From Mesorhizobium ciceri WSM4083 (GTDB taxonomy: Bacteria; Pseudomonadota; Alphaproteobacteria; Rhizobiales; Rhizobiaceae), in NCBI RefSeq assembly GCF_000519305.1, contig NZ_JAFG01000006.1, positions 359,209 through 423,208 on the forward strand: 64,000 nucleotides of DNA. Reading direction: 5' to 3'. Shown here in pieces: positions 7,002 to 15,640 of this stretch; within the stretch, counting starts at the first letter, position 1, and the number at the start of each line of letters is the position of its first letter. Below the pieces are notes generated by a model that worked only from the letters and a program-made list of their open reading frames with translations, did not search any database and had not been told where the DNA came from. The position numbers were made by a program, and so were the translations under genes.

Positions 7002-8066
7002 ATGAAAATGCGCTCTTCGAAAACGCTTGTTTTCTATCCCGGACCGAACAAGGTCACGGCATGCAACTTCCTGACCAGGAGCGTGTTTGAATGCAGCCCT
7101 GAGATGGTCGGCCTTCTCGCATCGTGGGACAAATGGGCATCGACGGCGGACATTGCCCGCGCCCATGGATGGTCGAAGTCCGAGTTGAAGGCTGTCGTTC
7201 CCCAGTTGCTCGATTTTTCCGCCCTGGTCACCGCCGGATCGCCTCTCGCCGAGCAGGAAGAACAGTTTTCAGGACAATGGAGTTGGGGGCTTCCAACGGC
7301 GCTGATGCATTTCTGCGTCCAGGACAGCGAATACATGACCATCGAGCAAGCGGAAGAGCGGCAGATAGAACGCGCCGGCCATACGCCGCAGCCGGACCTC
7401 CTGCTCAAGAATTCCGCCGGCGCCATCCAGCTGCCGAATGCACTGGAAGACAACGAACTTCTTAGCTTGATGGCGCGGCGCCGCACCAACCGCACGGCGG
7501 CTCAGCCCACAATCACAGCCAAACAGCTTTCCGATTGCCTGTTCGCAGGGCTCGGCATCATCGGCGAGACCGCCAATTGCGTTGGCACCCTGCCGCTTGG
7601 CATGACCCCTTCCGGCGGCGCGCGGAATCCCTACGAGGCCTATGTGGTCGCGCTCGGCGTCGATTGCCTCGAGCCCGGTGTCTATCACTATTCCGCCGCC
7701 GATCACGACCTTGGCAGGATTTCCGCGAACCATCTGCCGAAGATCTCCGAACTGGTCGGCGGACAGGAGTGGGCTGATAGCATGCCGTGCCTGATCCTGC
7801 TTTGCGCCAGGCTCGATCGCACGATGTGGAAATATGAGGACGCCAACGCCTATCGTGTCGTGCTGATCGAGGCCGGCCATATCGGCCAGAACATCATGCT
7901 GGCGGCGACCAATCATGGCCTGTCGGCATGTCCGACAGCCGCGCTCAATCATTCCGCCATCAAGCGGCTGCTTGGTCTCGACAGTCTCACCGACGCACCG
8001 ATCTATGCCTTGACCCTCTCGACCCCGGAAAGAGACCCGTCCACCGCGAGCCAATCCATCAATTAG
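7002..8066 (+). CDS. SagB-type (nitroreductase-fold) peptide dehydrogenase
   Basis: This is a 354-aa flavoenzyme of the SagB/ThcOx group, in which FMN-dependent members oxidise azoline rings in ribosomal peptides. The N-terminal part (about 25-80; ASTADIARAHGWSKSELKAV) looks like a winged helix, as in other SagB proteins and RiPP-recognition elements. The nitroreductase domain spans about 145-345, with MARRRTNR at 155-162, PSGGARNPYEAYVV near 202, PGVYHYSAADHDLGRI after it and SACPTAALNHS near 307. The start has only a weak ribosome-binding site, and ATG at 7008 is an alternative. It follows the 31-aa peptide gene directly. The peptide has no Cys and no YcaO gene is seen, so a classical thiazole role is not supported and another dehydrogenation is possible. 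Confidence 0.8.
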   Translation: MKMRSSKTLVFYPGPNKVTACNFLTRSVFECSPEMVGLLASWDKWASTADIARAHGWSKSELKAVVPQLLDFSALVTAGSPLAEQEEQFSGQWSWGLPTALMHFCVQDSEYMTIEQAEERQIERAGHTPQPDLLLKNSAGAIQLPNALEDNELLSLMARRRTNRTAAQPTITAKQLSDCLFAGLGIIGETANCVGTLPLGMTPSGGARNPYEAYVVALGVDCLEPGVYHYSAADHDLGRISANHLPKISELVGGQEWADSMPCLILLCARLDRTMWKYEDANAYRVVLIEAGHIGQNIMLAATNHGLSACPTAALNHSAIKRLLGLDSLTDAPIYALTLSTPERDPSTASQSIN

Positions 8067-8134
8067 TCGACCAACAATGTGCAGTCCCGCCAGTAACGCG
8101 TTCCCCAGGGTATAACCAGAGACAGGAGCAGCAC

Positions 8135-8389
8135 GTGCCAAATCAATCCTTACGCCAGTCGGAAATCGATAGTCTTCAATATATTTCGTCGATGACCAAT
8201 GAGCTCGTGCAAATGGCCGAAGCAAGCCGTTTTCCGATGATCTCCTATCTGCTGGGCATGGCCTATGCAGAGGCCTTCGACGTTCTTCGCGGCGCACGGC
8301 CGGCCAGGCATGCGCAGCTCAGCGGCAACCCGCTGCACCCCAAGGCGCAGGCAAAAGACAATCGTGCCGCCCAGCCACGCAGAGCGTAG
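8135..8389 (+). CDS. Small helical protein, unknown function (84 aa)
   Basis: A GTG start is preceded by AGGAG at 8124-8128 with ideal spacing, which is good evidence for translation. The protein is mostly alpha-helical in appearance (SEIDSLQYISSMTNELVQMA, then FPMISYLLGMAYAEAFDVLR) with a basic, Gln/Pro-rich tail. There is no signal peptide or membrane segment. I do not recognise the family. It lies 68 bases after the SagB-type gene and 4 bases before another small gene, so it probably belongs to the same unit. Confidence 0.65.
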   Translation: MPNQSLRQSEIDSLQYISSMTNELVQMAEASRFPMISYLLGMAYAEAFDVLRGARPARHAQLSGNPLHPKAQAKDNRAAQPRRA

Positions 8390-8393
8390 CGAC

Positions 8394-8654
8394 ATGCAAT
8401 CGTCAGCCGCATGCGCGGTGGCCGGCTCGACCTCCGGCCCTAACCGCTGGGAGACGCTGTGCGCGTTGCAAAGCCTGCTGCCGCTGCTGAAGAAGGCCGC
8501 GACGGATCTGCACCGCGCCGACATGGTCTACTGGCTCGAGCAGGCCGATGCCGAGGTCGCCAACATCATCAGGGGCCACCCCTCCGATGCAACCGCGATC
8601 CCGGCCCTGATTGCATCCTGCCCGCAGGACCGCCATCCGGTCGCTCAGGCTTGA
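8394..8654 (+). CDS. Small helical protein, unknown function (86 aa)
   Basis: The ATG is 4 bases after the preceding stop. A Ser/Ala/Gly-rich start is followed by two helical stretches (RWETLCALQSLLPLLKKAAT and MVYWLEQADAEVANIIRG) and a Pro-rich tail. The helix pattern is like the upstream small protein, with leucines and alanines on one face, which could mean a distant relationship or a heteromeric partner. No recognised domain, signal peptide or transmembrane segment is seen. Confidence 0.55.
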   Translation: MQSSAACAVAGSTSGPNRWETLCALQSLLPLLKKAATDLHRADMVYWLEQADAEVANIIRGHPSDATAIPALIASCPQDRHPVAQA

Positions 8655-8688
8655 TGCAAGTCGCCCGCCCAAACGCCACGCGCTTAGT

Positions 8689-8707
8689 GGTTCAGCGCCG
8701 CTGAACC
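8689..8707 (+). terminator. Hairpin between small genes
   Basis: GGTTCAGC (8689-8696) and GCTGAACC (8700-8707) form a perfect 8-bp stem around GCC. A T5 run occurs about 20 bases further on, too distant for a classical terminator. It may be a partial terminator or an mRNA-stabilising hairpin before the next small gene. Confidence 0.35.
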
Positions 8708-8784
8708 CGCTCTGATCACCAGTTTTTCGGGCAATTCCAGACCGGAGCCTATTGCGCGCCTGGAATGCCAAGGGGGACCTGCAC

Positions 8785-9105
8785 ATGAACATGATAGCCA
8801 ACATCAGAGCCGTCGATGCCAGGGAAAGCATTTTCAGCCGGCTCGACGTCTTGATCGCCAGGCGACCGCCATCGCCTGACGCCGCGCGAGTCGAGGCCCG
8901 TCAACTCGTCTCGATGGCGATTGCCGACAGCTGCCAGGCCGACAATCTCTGGGGTACAGTGGACGCCTTCCACGCGCATTTCGACTTCATGATGCAGACC
9001 ATCGAGATCAACGGAGCCGATGACCCGAGCCTCGGGCTGTTGCGCACGAAATGCCGTTTCTACCTTGAACAGGTCGAGGCCCTGAGCCTGTCACTGACCT
9101 ATTGA
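8785..9105 (+). CDS. Small helical protein, unknown function (106 aa)
   Basis: ATG at 8785 is chosen because AGGGGG lies about 9 bases upstream; a TTG at 8752 in the same frame lacks such a site. The protein is helical and soluble in appearance, with NIRAVDARESIFSRLDVLIA, ARVEARQLVSMAIADS and FHAHFDFMMQTIEI segments and a conserved-looking CRFYLEQVEALSLSLTY end. It is the third small protein in a row after the SagB-type gene and ends 24 bases before the convergent tonB stop. The family is not recognised. Confidence 0.6.
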   Translation: MNMIANIRAVDARESIFSRLDVLIARRPPSPDAARVEARQLVSMAIADSCQADNLWGTVDAFHAHFDFMMQTIEINGADDPSLGLLRTKCRFYLEQVEALSLSLTY

Positions 9106-9129
9106 CAGGCCGGCCGATCAAGTTCGGTC

Positions 9130-10089
9130 CTAGTTGCGCAGGCTGAACACGAACGGCGCTGTTCGGCTCAGACGCGAGCCGAGTTCCGGTGGCGGTTTCG
9201 GCACCGTGGCGCCTTGCAGCACGGCGAGCGCCGCACGGTCCAGATCCGCATCCCCGGAGGAACGAGAGAGCCTGGCGGACAGGACCCGGCCGGACGAGTC
9301 GACCGTGAAGGCGACATACGGCCTGCCTTCCACGCCTCGGGCCTTGGCAGAGCTGGGATAGCGCGTGTGCCGCTTGATCCAGGCGCCCAGACGGGAGTCC
9401 CATTTGCTGGAGTCGCCGGAGCGCGACGTCGATTCCGCCGCCTTCGGCGCCGCGGTCCTGGTCGCGGGCCGTGCGTCGGCGCTGGCGACGGTTGCCGTCT
9501 TCGGCGGAGCCGCCTTCTCCTTCTTAAGCCGCGGCTTGGGCTTCTCGACAGGCTTCTTCGCCTTGGCCGCGGCCGGTTTCTTGTCTTTGACAATTTCGAC
9601 AGGTTTCGGCTGCGGCAAGGGAATGACGACGTCTGGCGTGACAGCCTCGACAACATCCGGGACGGCCTCATCCGGCGGCGGCTGATCGACCTGTTCGGCC
9701 GTTTCGGCCTGGGTGGGTTCGGCCTGGGTGGGTTCTGTCTCGTCTGGCGCGACCGCTTCCGGCGGCTCGACAACCGGCTCCGTCTTTTCGACCGGTTCTT
9801 CAGGTGTCGGTTCGGTCGTCGGTGTCGGTTCGGTCTGGTCTGGCGCCACCGCGTCCAGCGCGGCGACCTGTTCTTCCACGGCCGGCATCACCACCATCGG
9901 TGCCATCTCGATCATCTGCGCGGGGGGTGGACCGCCATCCGTTTCGGTGACCATTGTGAGGTTCTGCACTGCATAGGCGACCGCGACATGGGCTCCAAGG
10001 ACCAGCGCGGCAGCACCGGCCCACAAGCCAAGGTCGCGCCAACCGAAGCGCGACAGCTGGACCGAGGGCACGGCGACCGCTTGCGTCAT
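9130..10089 (-). CDS. tonB: Energy transducer TonB
   Basis: This 319-aa protein couples the proton motive force to outer-membrane receptors. One transmembrane anchor lies near residues 18-41 (DLGLWAGAAALVLGAHVAVA). A long Pro/Glu/Thr-rich periplasmic linker runs to about 230, including PKPVEIVKDKKPAAAKAKKP, which resembles the E. coli TonB linker. The C-terminal TonB domain follows (about 235-319; RYPSSAKARGVEGRPYVAFT and RSSGDADLDRAALAVL). It overlaps exbD by 4 bases (ATGA) and is the last gene of the ATPase-exbB-exbD-tonB unit. The linker DNA has short tandem repeats near 9706-9740 and 9808-9840 that could vary in copy number between strains. Confidence 0.95.
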   Translation of the reverse strand: MTQAVAVPSVQLSRFGWRDLGLWAGAAALVLGAHVAVAYAVQNLTMVTETDGGPPPAQMIEMAPMVVMPAVEEQVAALDAVAPDQTEPTPTTEPTPEEPVEKTEPVVEPPEAVAPDETEPTQAEPTQAETAEQVDQPPPDEAVPDVVEAVTPDVVIPLPQPKPVEIVKDKKPAAAKAKKPVEKPKPRLKKEKAAPPKTATVASADARPATRTAAPKAAESTSRSGDSSKWDSRLGAWIKRHTRYPSSAKARGVEGRPYVAFTVDSSGRVLSARLSRSSGDADLDRAALAVLQGATVPKPPPELGSRLSRTAPFVFSLRN

Positions 10090-10553
10090 GGCGCCGCCGC
10101 ACCAGTGGCTGCGGGCGCCGGGGCATTGGACGCGGGAGCCGTCTCCAGGCCGACCAGCGCGATCTTCAGATAGCCGGCACCGCGCAACAGGTTCATCGCC
10201 TCCATCAGGTCGCCATAGGCGACCGCCTTGTCGGCGCGCAGGAAGATGCGCGTCTGCTTGTCGCCCTTGGTCTTGCCGTCCAGCGTCGCGGTGAAAGCCG
10301 GGCGCGGCACGCTGTCATTGCCGATCGCCAGTGTCAGATCGTCCTTCAGCGTCAGGAACAGCGGTGTCTCGGGCCTCGGTGCGGGCGTTGCCGTCGAACC
10401 CGGCAGGTCGACATTGACATCCACCGTGGCCAGCGGCGCCGCGACCATGAAGATGATCAACAGCACCAGGATGACATCGATAAATGGGGTGACGTTGATC
10501 TCGTGGCTTTCCTCGAGATCGTCATCCATGGTCTGTCGGATTCTGCTTCCCAT
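10086..10553 (-). CDS. exbD: TonB system transport protein ExbD
   Basis: This 155-aa inner-membrane protein is strikingly similar to E. coli ExbD: EINVTPFIDVILVLLIIFMV at about 18-37, with the proton-channel aspartate at residue 26, then AAPLATVDVNVDLPGSTATP. The periplasmic domain includes FLRADKAVAYGDLMEAMNLL and GYLKIALVGLE, followed by an Ala/Pro-rich tail that E. coli lacks. ATG at 10553 is chosen; it begins 4 bases after the exbB stop. ATG at 10529 is a possible shorter start. Confidence 0.95.
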   Translation of the reverse strand: MGSRIRQTMDDDLEESHEINVTPFIDVILVLLIIFMVAAPLATVDVNVDLPGSTATPAPRPETPLFLTLKDDLTLAIGNDSVPRPAFTATLDGKTKGDKQTRIFLRADKAVAYGDLMEAMNLLRGAGYLKIALVGLETAPASNAPAPAATGAAAP

Positions 10554-10557
10554 GGCG

Positions 10558-11550
<993 letters not shown>

Positions 11551-11593
11551 AGCGGCCGCCGCCTTCTATTTCCCGCCGCCGCATCAGATCTCG

Positions 11594-12391
11594 TCACTGC
11601 ACATAGCCGACAAGCTGGCCGGTGACGGGATGCACGAACACGCCCATCTCCACGCCGAAAATGCCTTTCAGCACATCGCTGCGCATGATTTCGCCGGGCG
11701 TGCCGCGCGTCAGCAGCTTGCCGTCCTTCAGCGCGATCAGCTCGTCGCAGTAGCGCGCAGCCATGTTGGGATCGTGCAGCACGACGACAACGCATAGGTC
11801 GCGTTTGCGACTGAGCTCCTTGACCAGCCCGAGCACCTCGACCTGATGGGCGATGTCGAGTGCCGAGATCGGCTCGTCGAGCAGCATGACGCCGGCGTTC
11901 TGCGCCACCAGCATGGCGAGCCAGGCGCGCTGGCGCTCGCCGCCCGACAATTCGTCCACCAGCCGGTCCGCGAACCCGTCCATGTCGGTCAGGGCCAGCG
12001 CCTCGTCGACATGCTGCCTGTCCTCGGCGCGGAAACGGCCAAGCGCGCCATGCCAGGGATAGCGCCCCAACGTCGCCAGTTCGCGCACGGTCAGGCCGGT
12101 CGCCGCCGGTGTCGTCTGCGGCAGATAGGCAAGCGCGCGGGCAAATTCGCGGGCGCCCCATTGCGGCAGCGGACGCCTGGCGAAGGTGATGGCGCCTGAA
12201 CTCGCCGGCTGTTGGCGCGCCATGAGCTTGATCAGCGTCGACTTGCCCGAACCATTGTGGCCGATCAGCCCATAGACCCGCGAGCGCTGCAGTTCGAGCG
12301 AAACCGGACCGAGCAGCGTCCGCTCACCGACGGCAAAGCGCACCGCGTCGATATGGAAGGCAGTCTGGGCATCAATTCCAGCCATGCTCAT
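11594..12391 (-). CDS. Ferric siderophore ABC transporter ATP-binding protein (FhuC/FepC-like)
   Basis: This 265-aa ATPase energises import of iron-siderophore complexes through the FhuB-like permease encoded across the divergent promoter. Walker A GHNGSGKST lies near 43-51, the Q-loop is in AYLPQTT, the signature is LSGGERQRAWLAML, Walker B is VMLLDEPISALD and the switch His is in VLHDPN. The LTVRELATLGRYPWHGALGR segment is typical of FecE/FhuC ATPases. It is the first gene of a leftward unit with exbB, exbD and tonB, so one operon carries both the inner-membrane ATPase and the outer-membrane energiser. Confidence 0.92.
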   Translation of the reverse strand: MSMAGIDAQTAFHIDAVRFAVGERTLLGPVSLELQRSRVYGLIGHNGSGKSTLIKLMARQQPASSGAITFARRPLPQWGAREFARALAYLPQTTPAATGLTVRELATLGRYPWHGALGRFRAEDRQHVDEALALTDMDGFADRLVDELSGGERQRAWLAMLVAQNAGVMLLDEPISALDIAHQVEVLGLVKELSRKRDLCVVVVLHDPNMAARYCDELIALKDGKLLTRGTPGEIMRSDVLKGIFGVEMGVFVHPVTGQLVGYVQ

Positions 12392-12452
12392 GGCTTTTCT
12401 CCAGTGCGGCCGCCCGCATTTCCAGATTCCGGCTTTCGACGGATCATGCCCG

Positions 12453-12484
12453 GTTGACTATGAAACATGACCTTACTAGTCAAC
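12453..12484. promoter_or_regulatory. Inverted repeat in the divergent iron-uptake promoter
   Basis: GTTGACTA (12453-12460) and TAGTCAAC (12477-12484) form perfect 8-bp arms 24 bases apart centre to centre, between the start of the ATPase gene (12391) and that of the receptor (12565). A TTGACT -35-like hexamer overlaps the left arm. The site does not match the rhizobial Irr box as I know it, and the relation to RirA is unclear. It may be an iron-responsive operator. Confidence 0.45.
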
Positions 12485-12564
12485 ATTGAAGATGACTGCA
12501 ACGATCAACAAATCGTCGCGACCGGCAATATCGGCACGAAATTTGGAAACAGGGGGCGCACAGG

Positions 12565-14754
12565 ATGATTTCGGGACATGGACCGATTTGGCAGAACCGG
12601 ATAGCGTGCAAGCGCCTGCTGATCGCAACGGTGTCGCTGCCGGCCCTGCTTGGCTGCGGCCATGCCCTGGCCCAAGAGACGGTCACCACCACCCTCGACC
12701 CGATCAACGTCCAGGAACGTGTCGAAAGCGCCTTCGGGCCGGTCAAGGGCTACGTAGCCACCAAGGGCTCCACCGGCACCAAGACCGACACGCCGCTGAT
12801 CGAGACGCCGCAATCGATATCGGTCATCACCCGAGACCAGATGGAAGCGCAGGCCGTCGACAGCCTGAACAGCGCGTTGCGCTACACGCCCGGCGCCACC
12901 GGCAATCTCTACGGCACCGACAATCGCGGCCTCGGCCTGCAGTTGCGCGGCATTTCAAACGCCAACGGCGTCTTCTACAAGGACGGCCTGCAGCTCAAGG
13001 AAAGCAATTTCACCCTGTTCACCGCGCTCGATTCCTATGGCGCCGAACGCTACGAAGTGCTGCGTGGACCAGCATCGGTGCTCTACGGCCAGGCAAGCCC
13101 CGGCGGCATCATCAACTATGTCAGCAAACGGCCAACCGAGGAAAACCTGCGCGAGGTCGAATTCGGTGGCGGCAGCTTCAATCGCTATGAAGGCAAGTTC
13201 GACTTTAGCGGTGCCGTGAACGCCGACAAGTCGCTGCTGTTTCGCCTCACCGGCGCCGCTCACATGGGCGACACGCAGACCGATTTCGTCAAGGACGATC
13301 GCATCTTCATCGCCCCGGCGATCACCTGGCAGCCCGATGCCGACACCAGCCTGACCATCCTCGCCAACTACCAGCGCGACCGCTCCGGATGGGCGATGCA
13401 ATATCTGCCGGCATACGGCACGATCACGCCGGGCAAGGATGGCAAGTTCTTGCCCAACGGCATGTTCGTCGGTGAGCCCGGCTTCGACAGCTACAACAAC
13501 GACCAGGCGTCGATCGGCTACGAATTCGATCATCGTTTCAACGAGACCTGGCAGGTCCGCCAGCATGCCCGCTACGTCCATCTCACCCATACCGAGGAGG
13601 GCATCTTCGGCGGCGGTCTTCTGAACGATGACGGCGACTATTCCCGTTATGCCGATGCCGGCGGCACCAAGCTCAGCGGTGTGACCATCGACAACCAGGC
13701 ACAGGCCGATTTCGACACTGGACCGCTCGCCCATACGCTGCTGATGGGTCTCGACTACAAGCGCTACACCTATCGCGACTATGCGTCCGAAGGGGCTGTC
13801 GACAACCTCAACATCTTCGATCCGGTCTATGGCAGCCCGGTGACCGGTTTGACGCCCTACACCGATACCGACACTACCCAGCAGCAGGTCGGACTTTATG
13901 CGCAGGACCAGGTCAAGCTGGGCAACTGGCGGCTGACGCTGGGTGGCCGCCAGGACTGGTCGGATTCGAAGGTCTACGACAATCTGGCCGGCGGCTACAT
14001 TCCCGAGCAGAAGGACAACGCCTTCACCAGCCGGGCGGGGCTCGTCTACCTCGCCGACAACGGGCTTGCGCCCTATGTCAGCTATTCCGAATCGTTCCAG
14101 CCAGTGGCGGGCGCCGACAGCGACGGCAATCTGTTCGTGCCCGAGGCCGGCAGGCAGTACGAGGTCGGCCTGAAGTATCAACCGATCGGCTGGAACTCGT
14201 TCATCACCGCCTCGGCCTTCGACCTGACGCGGCAGAATGTCGTGCGCTATGGCGGCACCGGTCGCCCCGACGACATCTTCCAGACCGGCGAGATCCGTTC
14301 GCGTGGCATCGAGCTGGAAGCAGTGGCGAGTCTCGATGCGGGGATCGATCTGAGAGCGGCTTACACCTATCTCGACACCAAGATCACCAGCCCGACGAGT
14401 GTCAACGATGACGGCTCCAGCAACGAGGGCAACACACCCTTCGGCGTACCGACGCATTCCGCGTCGCTGTGGGCGAATTATACCCTCGGCACCGGCCGCC
14501 TGGAGGGCCTGGGGCTGGGCGCCGGCGTCCGCTATGTCGGCTCGACCTATGGCGACGACGCCAACACCTTCAAGGTTCCATCGGTCGTGCTCGCCGATGC
14601 GGCGGTCCATTACACCTGGCAGAATGCCACACTCAGCCTCAATGTCAGCAATCTGTTCGACAAACGCTATGTCGCCTCCTGTTTCTCCTCGGGCTTCGGC
14701 TGCTTCTATGGCGAGGGCCGCAGGATCAACGGCGCGGTGAAATACACATGGTAG
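12565..14754 (+). CDS. TonB-dependent siderophore receptor (FhuA-like)
   Basis: This 729-aa outer-membrane receptor has an N-terminal signal (about 1-37, ending HALAQ), a plug domain (about 60-170; TPQSISVITRDQMEAQAVDS, YEVLRGPASVLYGQASPGG) and a 22-strand barrel. The C-terminal CFSSGFGCFYGEGRRINGAV with a final aromatic residue resembles ferrichrome/hydroxamate receptors, which carry a similar Cys-containing loop. Its partners are consistent: FhuD- and FhuB-like genes follow on the same strand, and the ATPase and TonB set are divergent. No siderophore synthesis gene is in the window, so it may take up siderophores made by others. The exact ligand is uncertain. Confidence 0.92.
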   Translation: MISGHGPIWQNRIACKRLLIATVSLPALLGCGHALAQETVTTTLDPINVQERVESAFGPVKGYVATKGSTGTKTDTPLIETPQSISVITRDQMEAQAVDSLNSALRYTPGATGNLYGTDNRGLGLQLRGISNANGVFYKDGLQLKESNFTLFTALDSYGAERYEVLRGPASVLYGQASPGGIINYVSKRPTEENLREVEFGGGSFNRYEGKFDFSGAVNADKSLLFRLTGAAHMGDTQTDFVKDDRIFIAPAITWQPDADTSLTILANYQRDRSGWAMQYLPAYGTITPGKDGKFLPNGMFVGEPGFDSYNNDQASIGYEFDHRFNETWQVRQHARYVHLTHTEEGIFGGGLLNDDGDYSRYADAGGTKLSGVTIDNQAQADFDTGPLAHTLLMGLDYKRYTYRDYASEGAVDNLNIFDPVYGSPVTGLTPYTDTDTTQQQVGLYAQDQVKLGNWRLTLGGRQDWSDSKVYDNLAGGYIPEQKDNAFTSRAGLVYLADNGLAPYVSYSESFQPVAGADSDGNLFVPEAGRQYEVGLKYQPIGWNSFITASAFDLTRQNVVRYGGTGRPDDIFQTGEIRSRGIELEAVASLDAGIDLRAAYTYLDTKITSPTSVNDDGSSNEGNTPFGVPTHSASLWANYTLGTGRLEGLGLGAGVRYVGSTYGDDANTFKVPSVVLADAAVHYTWQNATLSLNVSNLFDKRYVASCFSSGFGCFYGEGRRINGAVKYTW

Positions 14755-14779
14755 AAGCAGTGTGGCGGGCCGGCCCAAA

Positions 14780-15640
14780 ATGGCGGCGCTGACACGGCGC
14801 CAGTGTCTTGCCGGCCTCGCCGCGACCGGTCTCGCTTTGCCCGGCGGCACGGCACGCGCGGCACCTGCCCGCGTCGTCTGCCTGGAATGGACATCGGCCG
14901 AAATGGTGGTCTCGCTCGGCCTGTCGCCGCTCGCCGTCGGCGACATCAGGGGTTATGACGACTGGGTCCAGGGCCCGGCACTGCCGCAGGCCACCATCGA
15001 CCTGGGATCGCGCAGCGAACCCAATCTCGAGCTGCTTCGGGAATTGCGGCCCGACCTGATCGTCGGCGCCTATGGCTATGGCTTGGACGAGAACAGCTTC
15101 ACCAGATTGGCGCCGACCTTCAACGTGCCGTTCTACAGCGGCAAGGCTCCACCTTACGCGCAGGCGCAGCAGGTGACGCTGCAGCTTGGCGACATGCTTG
15201 GCCGCAGGACGGAAGCGGAAAACCTTGTCGGGCGCATCGAAGCCTCGATCGCCCAAGCGCGTGCCAGGCTGGAGCGGGCGGTGCAAAAACCGGTCTGCGT
15301 CGTCAGCTTGTTCGATGATCGGCATGTCCGCGTCTACGGCGCCGGCAGCCTGCTGCAGGATGTCCTCGACCGGCTCGGCCTCGTCAACGCCTGGACCGGC
15401 GCCACCAATGAATGGGGCTTCTCCACGGTCGGCATCGAGGAATTGGTCGCCGTCGGCGAGCCACAACTGATCTCGCTCGATCCGATCCCGCCGCACGTCA
15501 GGATCAGGATTGCCCGCAGCTCGCTCTGGGCCAATCTGCCCTGCGTCCGGAACGGCCAGGTGCGGACCATTCCGCCGGTCTGGCCGTTCGGCGGTCTCAC
15601 TGCTGCCGCGCGTTTCGCCGAATTCGTGGCAGCGGCATGA
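14780..15640 (+). CDS. Iron-siderophore ABC transporter substrate-binding protein (FhuD-like)
   Basis: This 286-aa periplasmic binding protein belongs to the BtuF/FhuD fold. ATG at 14780 gives a twin-arginine-type leader (LTRRQCLAGLAATGLAL, cleavage near ARA); a GTG at 14762 in the same frame is an alternative. The family features are VCLEWTSAEMVVSLGLSPLA near the mature N-terminus, LELLRELRPDLIVG near 90 and WPFGGLTAAARFAEFV at the end. It follows the receptor by 25 bases and overlaps the permease gene by 4 bases (ATGA), so receptor-fhuD-fhuB is one operon. Hydroxamate specificity is inferred from the FhuB-type double permease. Confidence 0.9.
   Translation: MAALTRRQCLAGLAATGLALPGGTARAAPARVVCLEWTSAEMVVSLGLSPLAVGDIRGYDDWVQGPALPQATIDLGSRSEPNLELLRELRPDLIVGAYGYGLDENSFTRLAPTFNVPFYSGKAPPYAQAQQVTLQLGDMLGRRTEAENLVGRIEASIAQARARLERAVQKPVCVVSLFDDRHVRVYGAGSLLQDVLDRLGLVNAWTGATNEWGFSTVGIEELVAVGEPQLISLDPIPPHVRIRIARSSLWANLPCVRNGQVRTIPPVWPFGGLTAAARFAEFVAAA

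Noticed and set aside
7002..8066. Simple nitroreductase without link to peptides
   Set aside because: The N-terminal winged-helix-like part and the GGARNPYEAYVV/PGVYHYSAADH pattern fit the SagB group better than housekeeping nitroreductases, though this remains unproven.
12955..14946. 663-codon open frame on the minus strand
   Set aside because: It is antisense to the TonB-dependent receptor, whose signal, plug and barrel motifs are clear; the minus-strand protein has no recognisable motif and is a GC-rich shadow.
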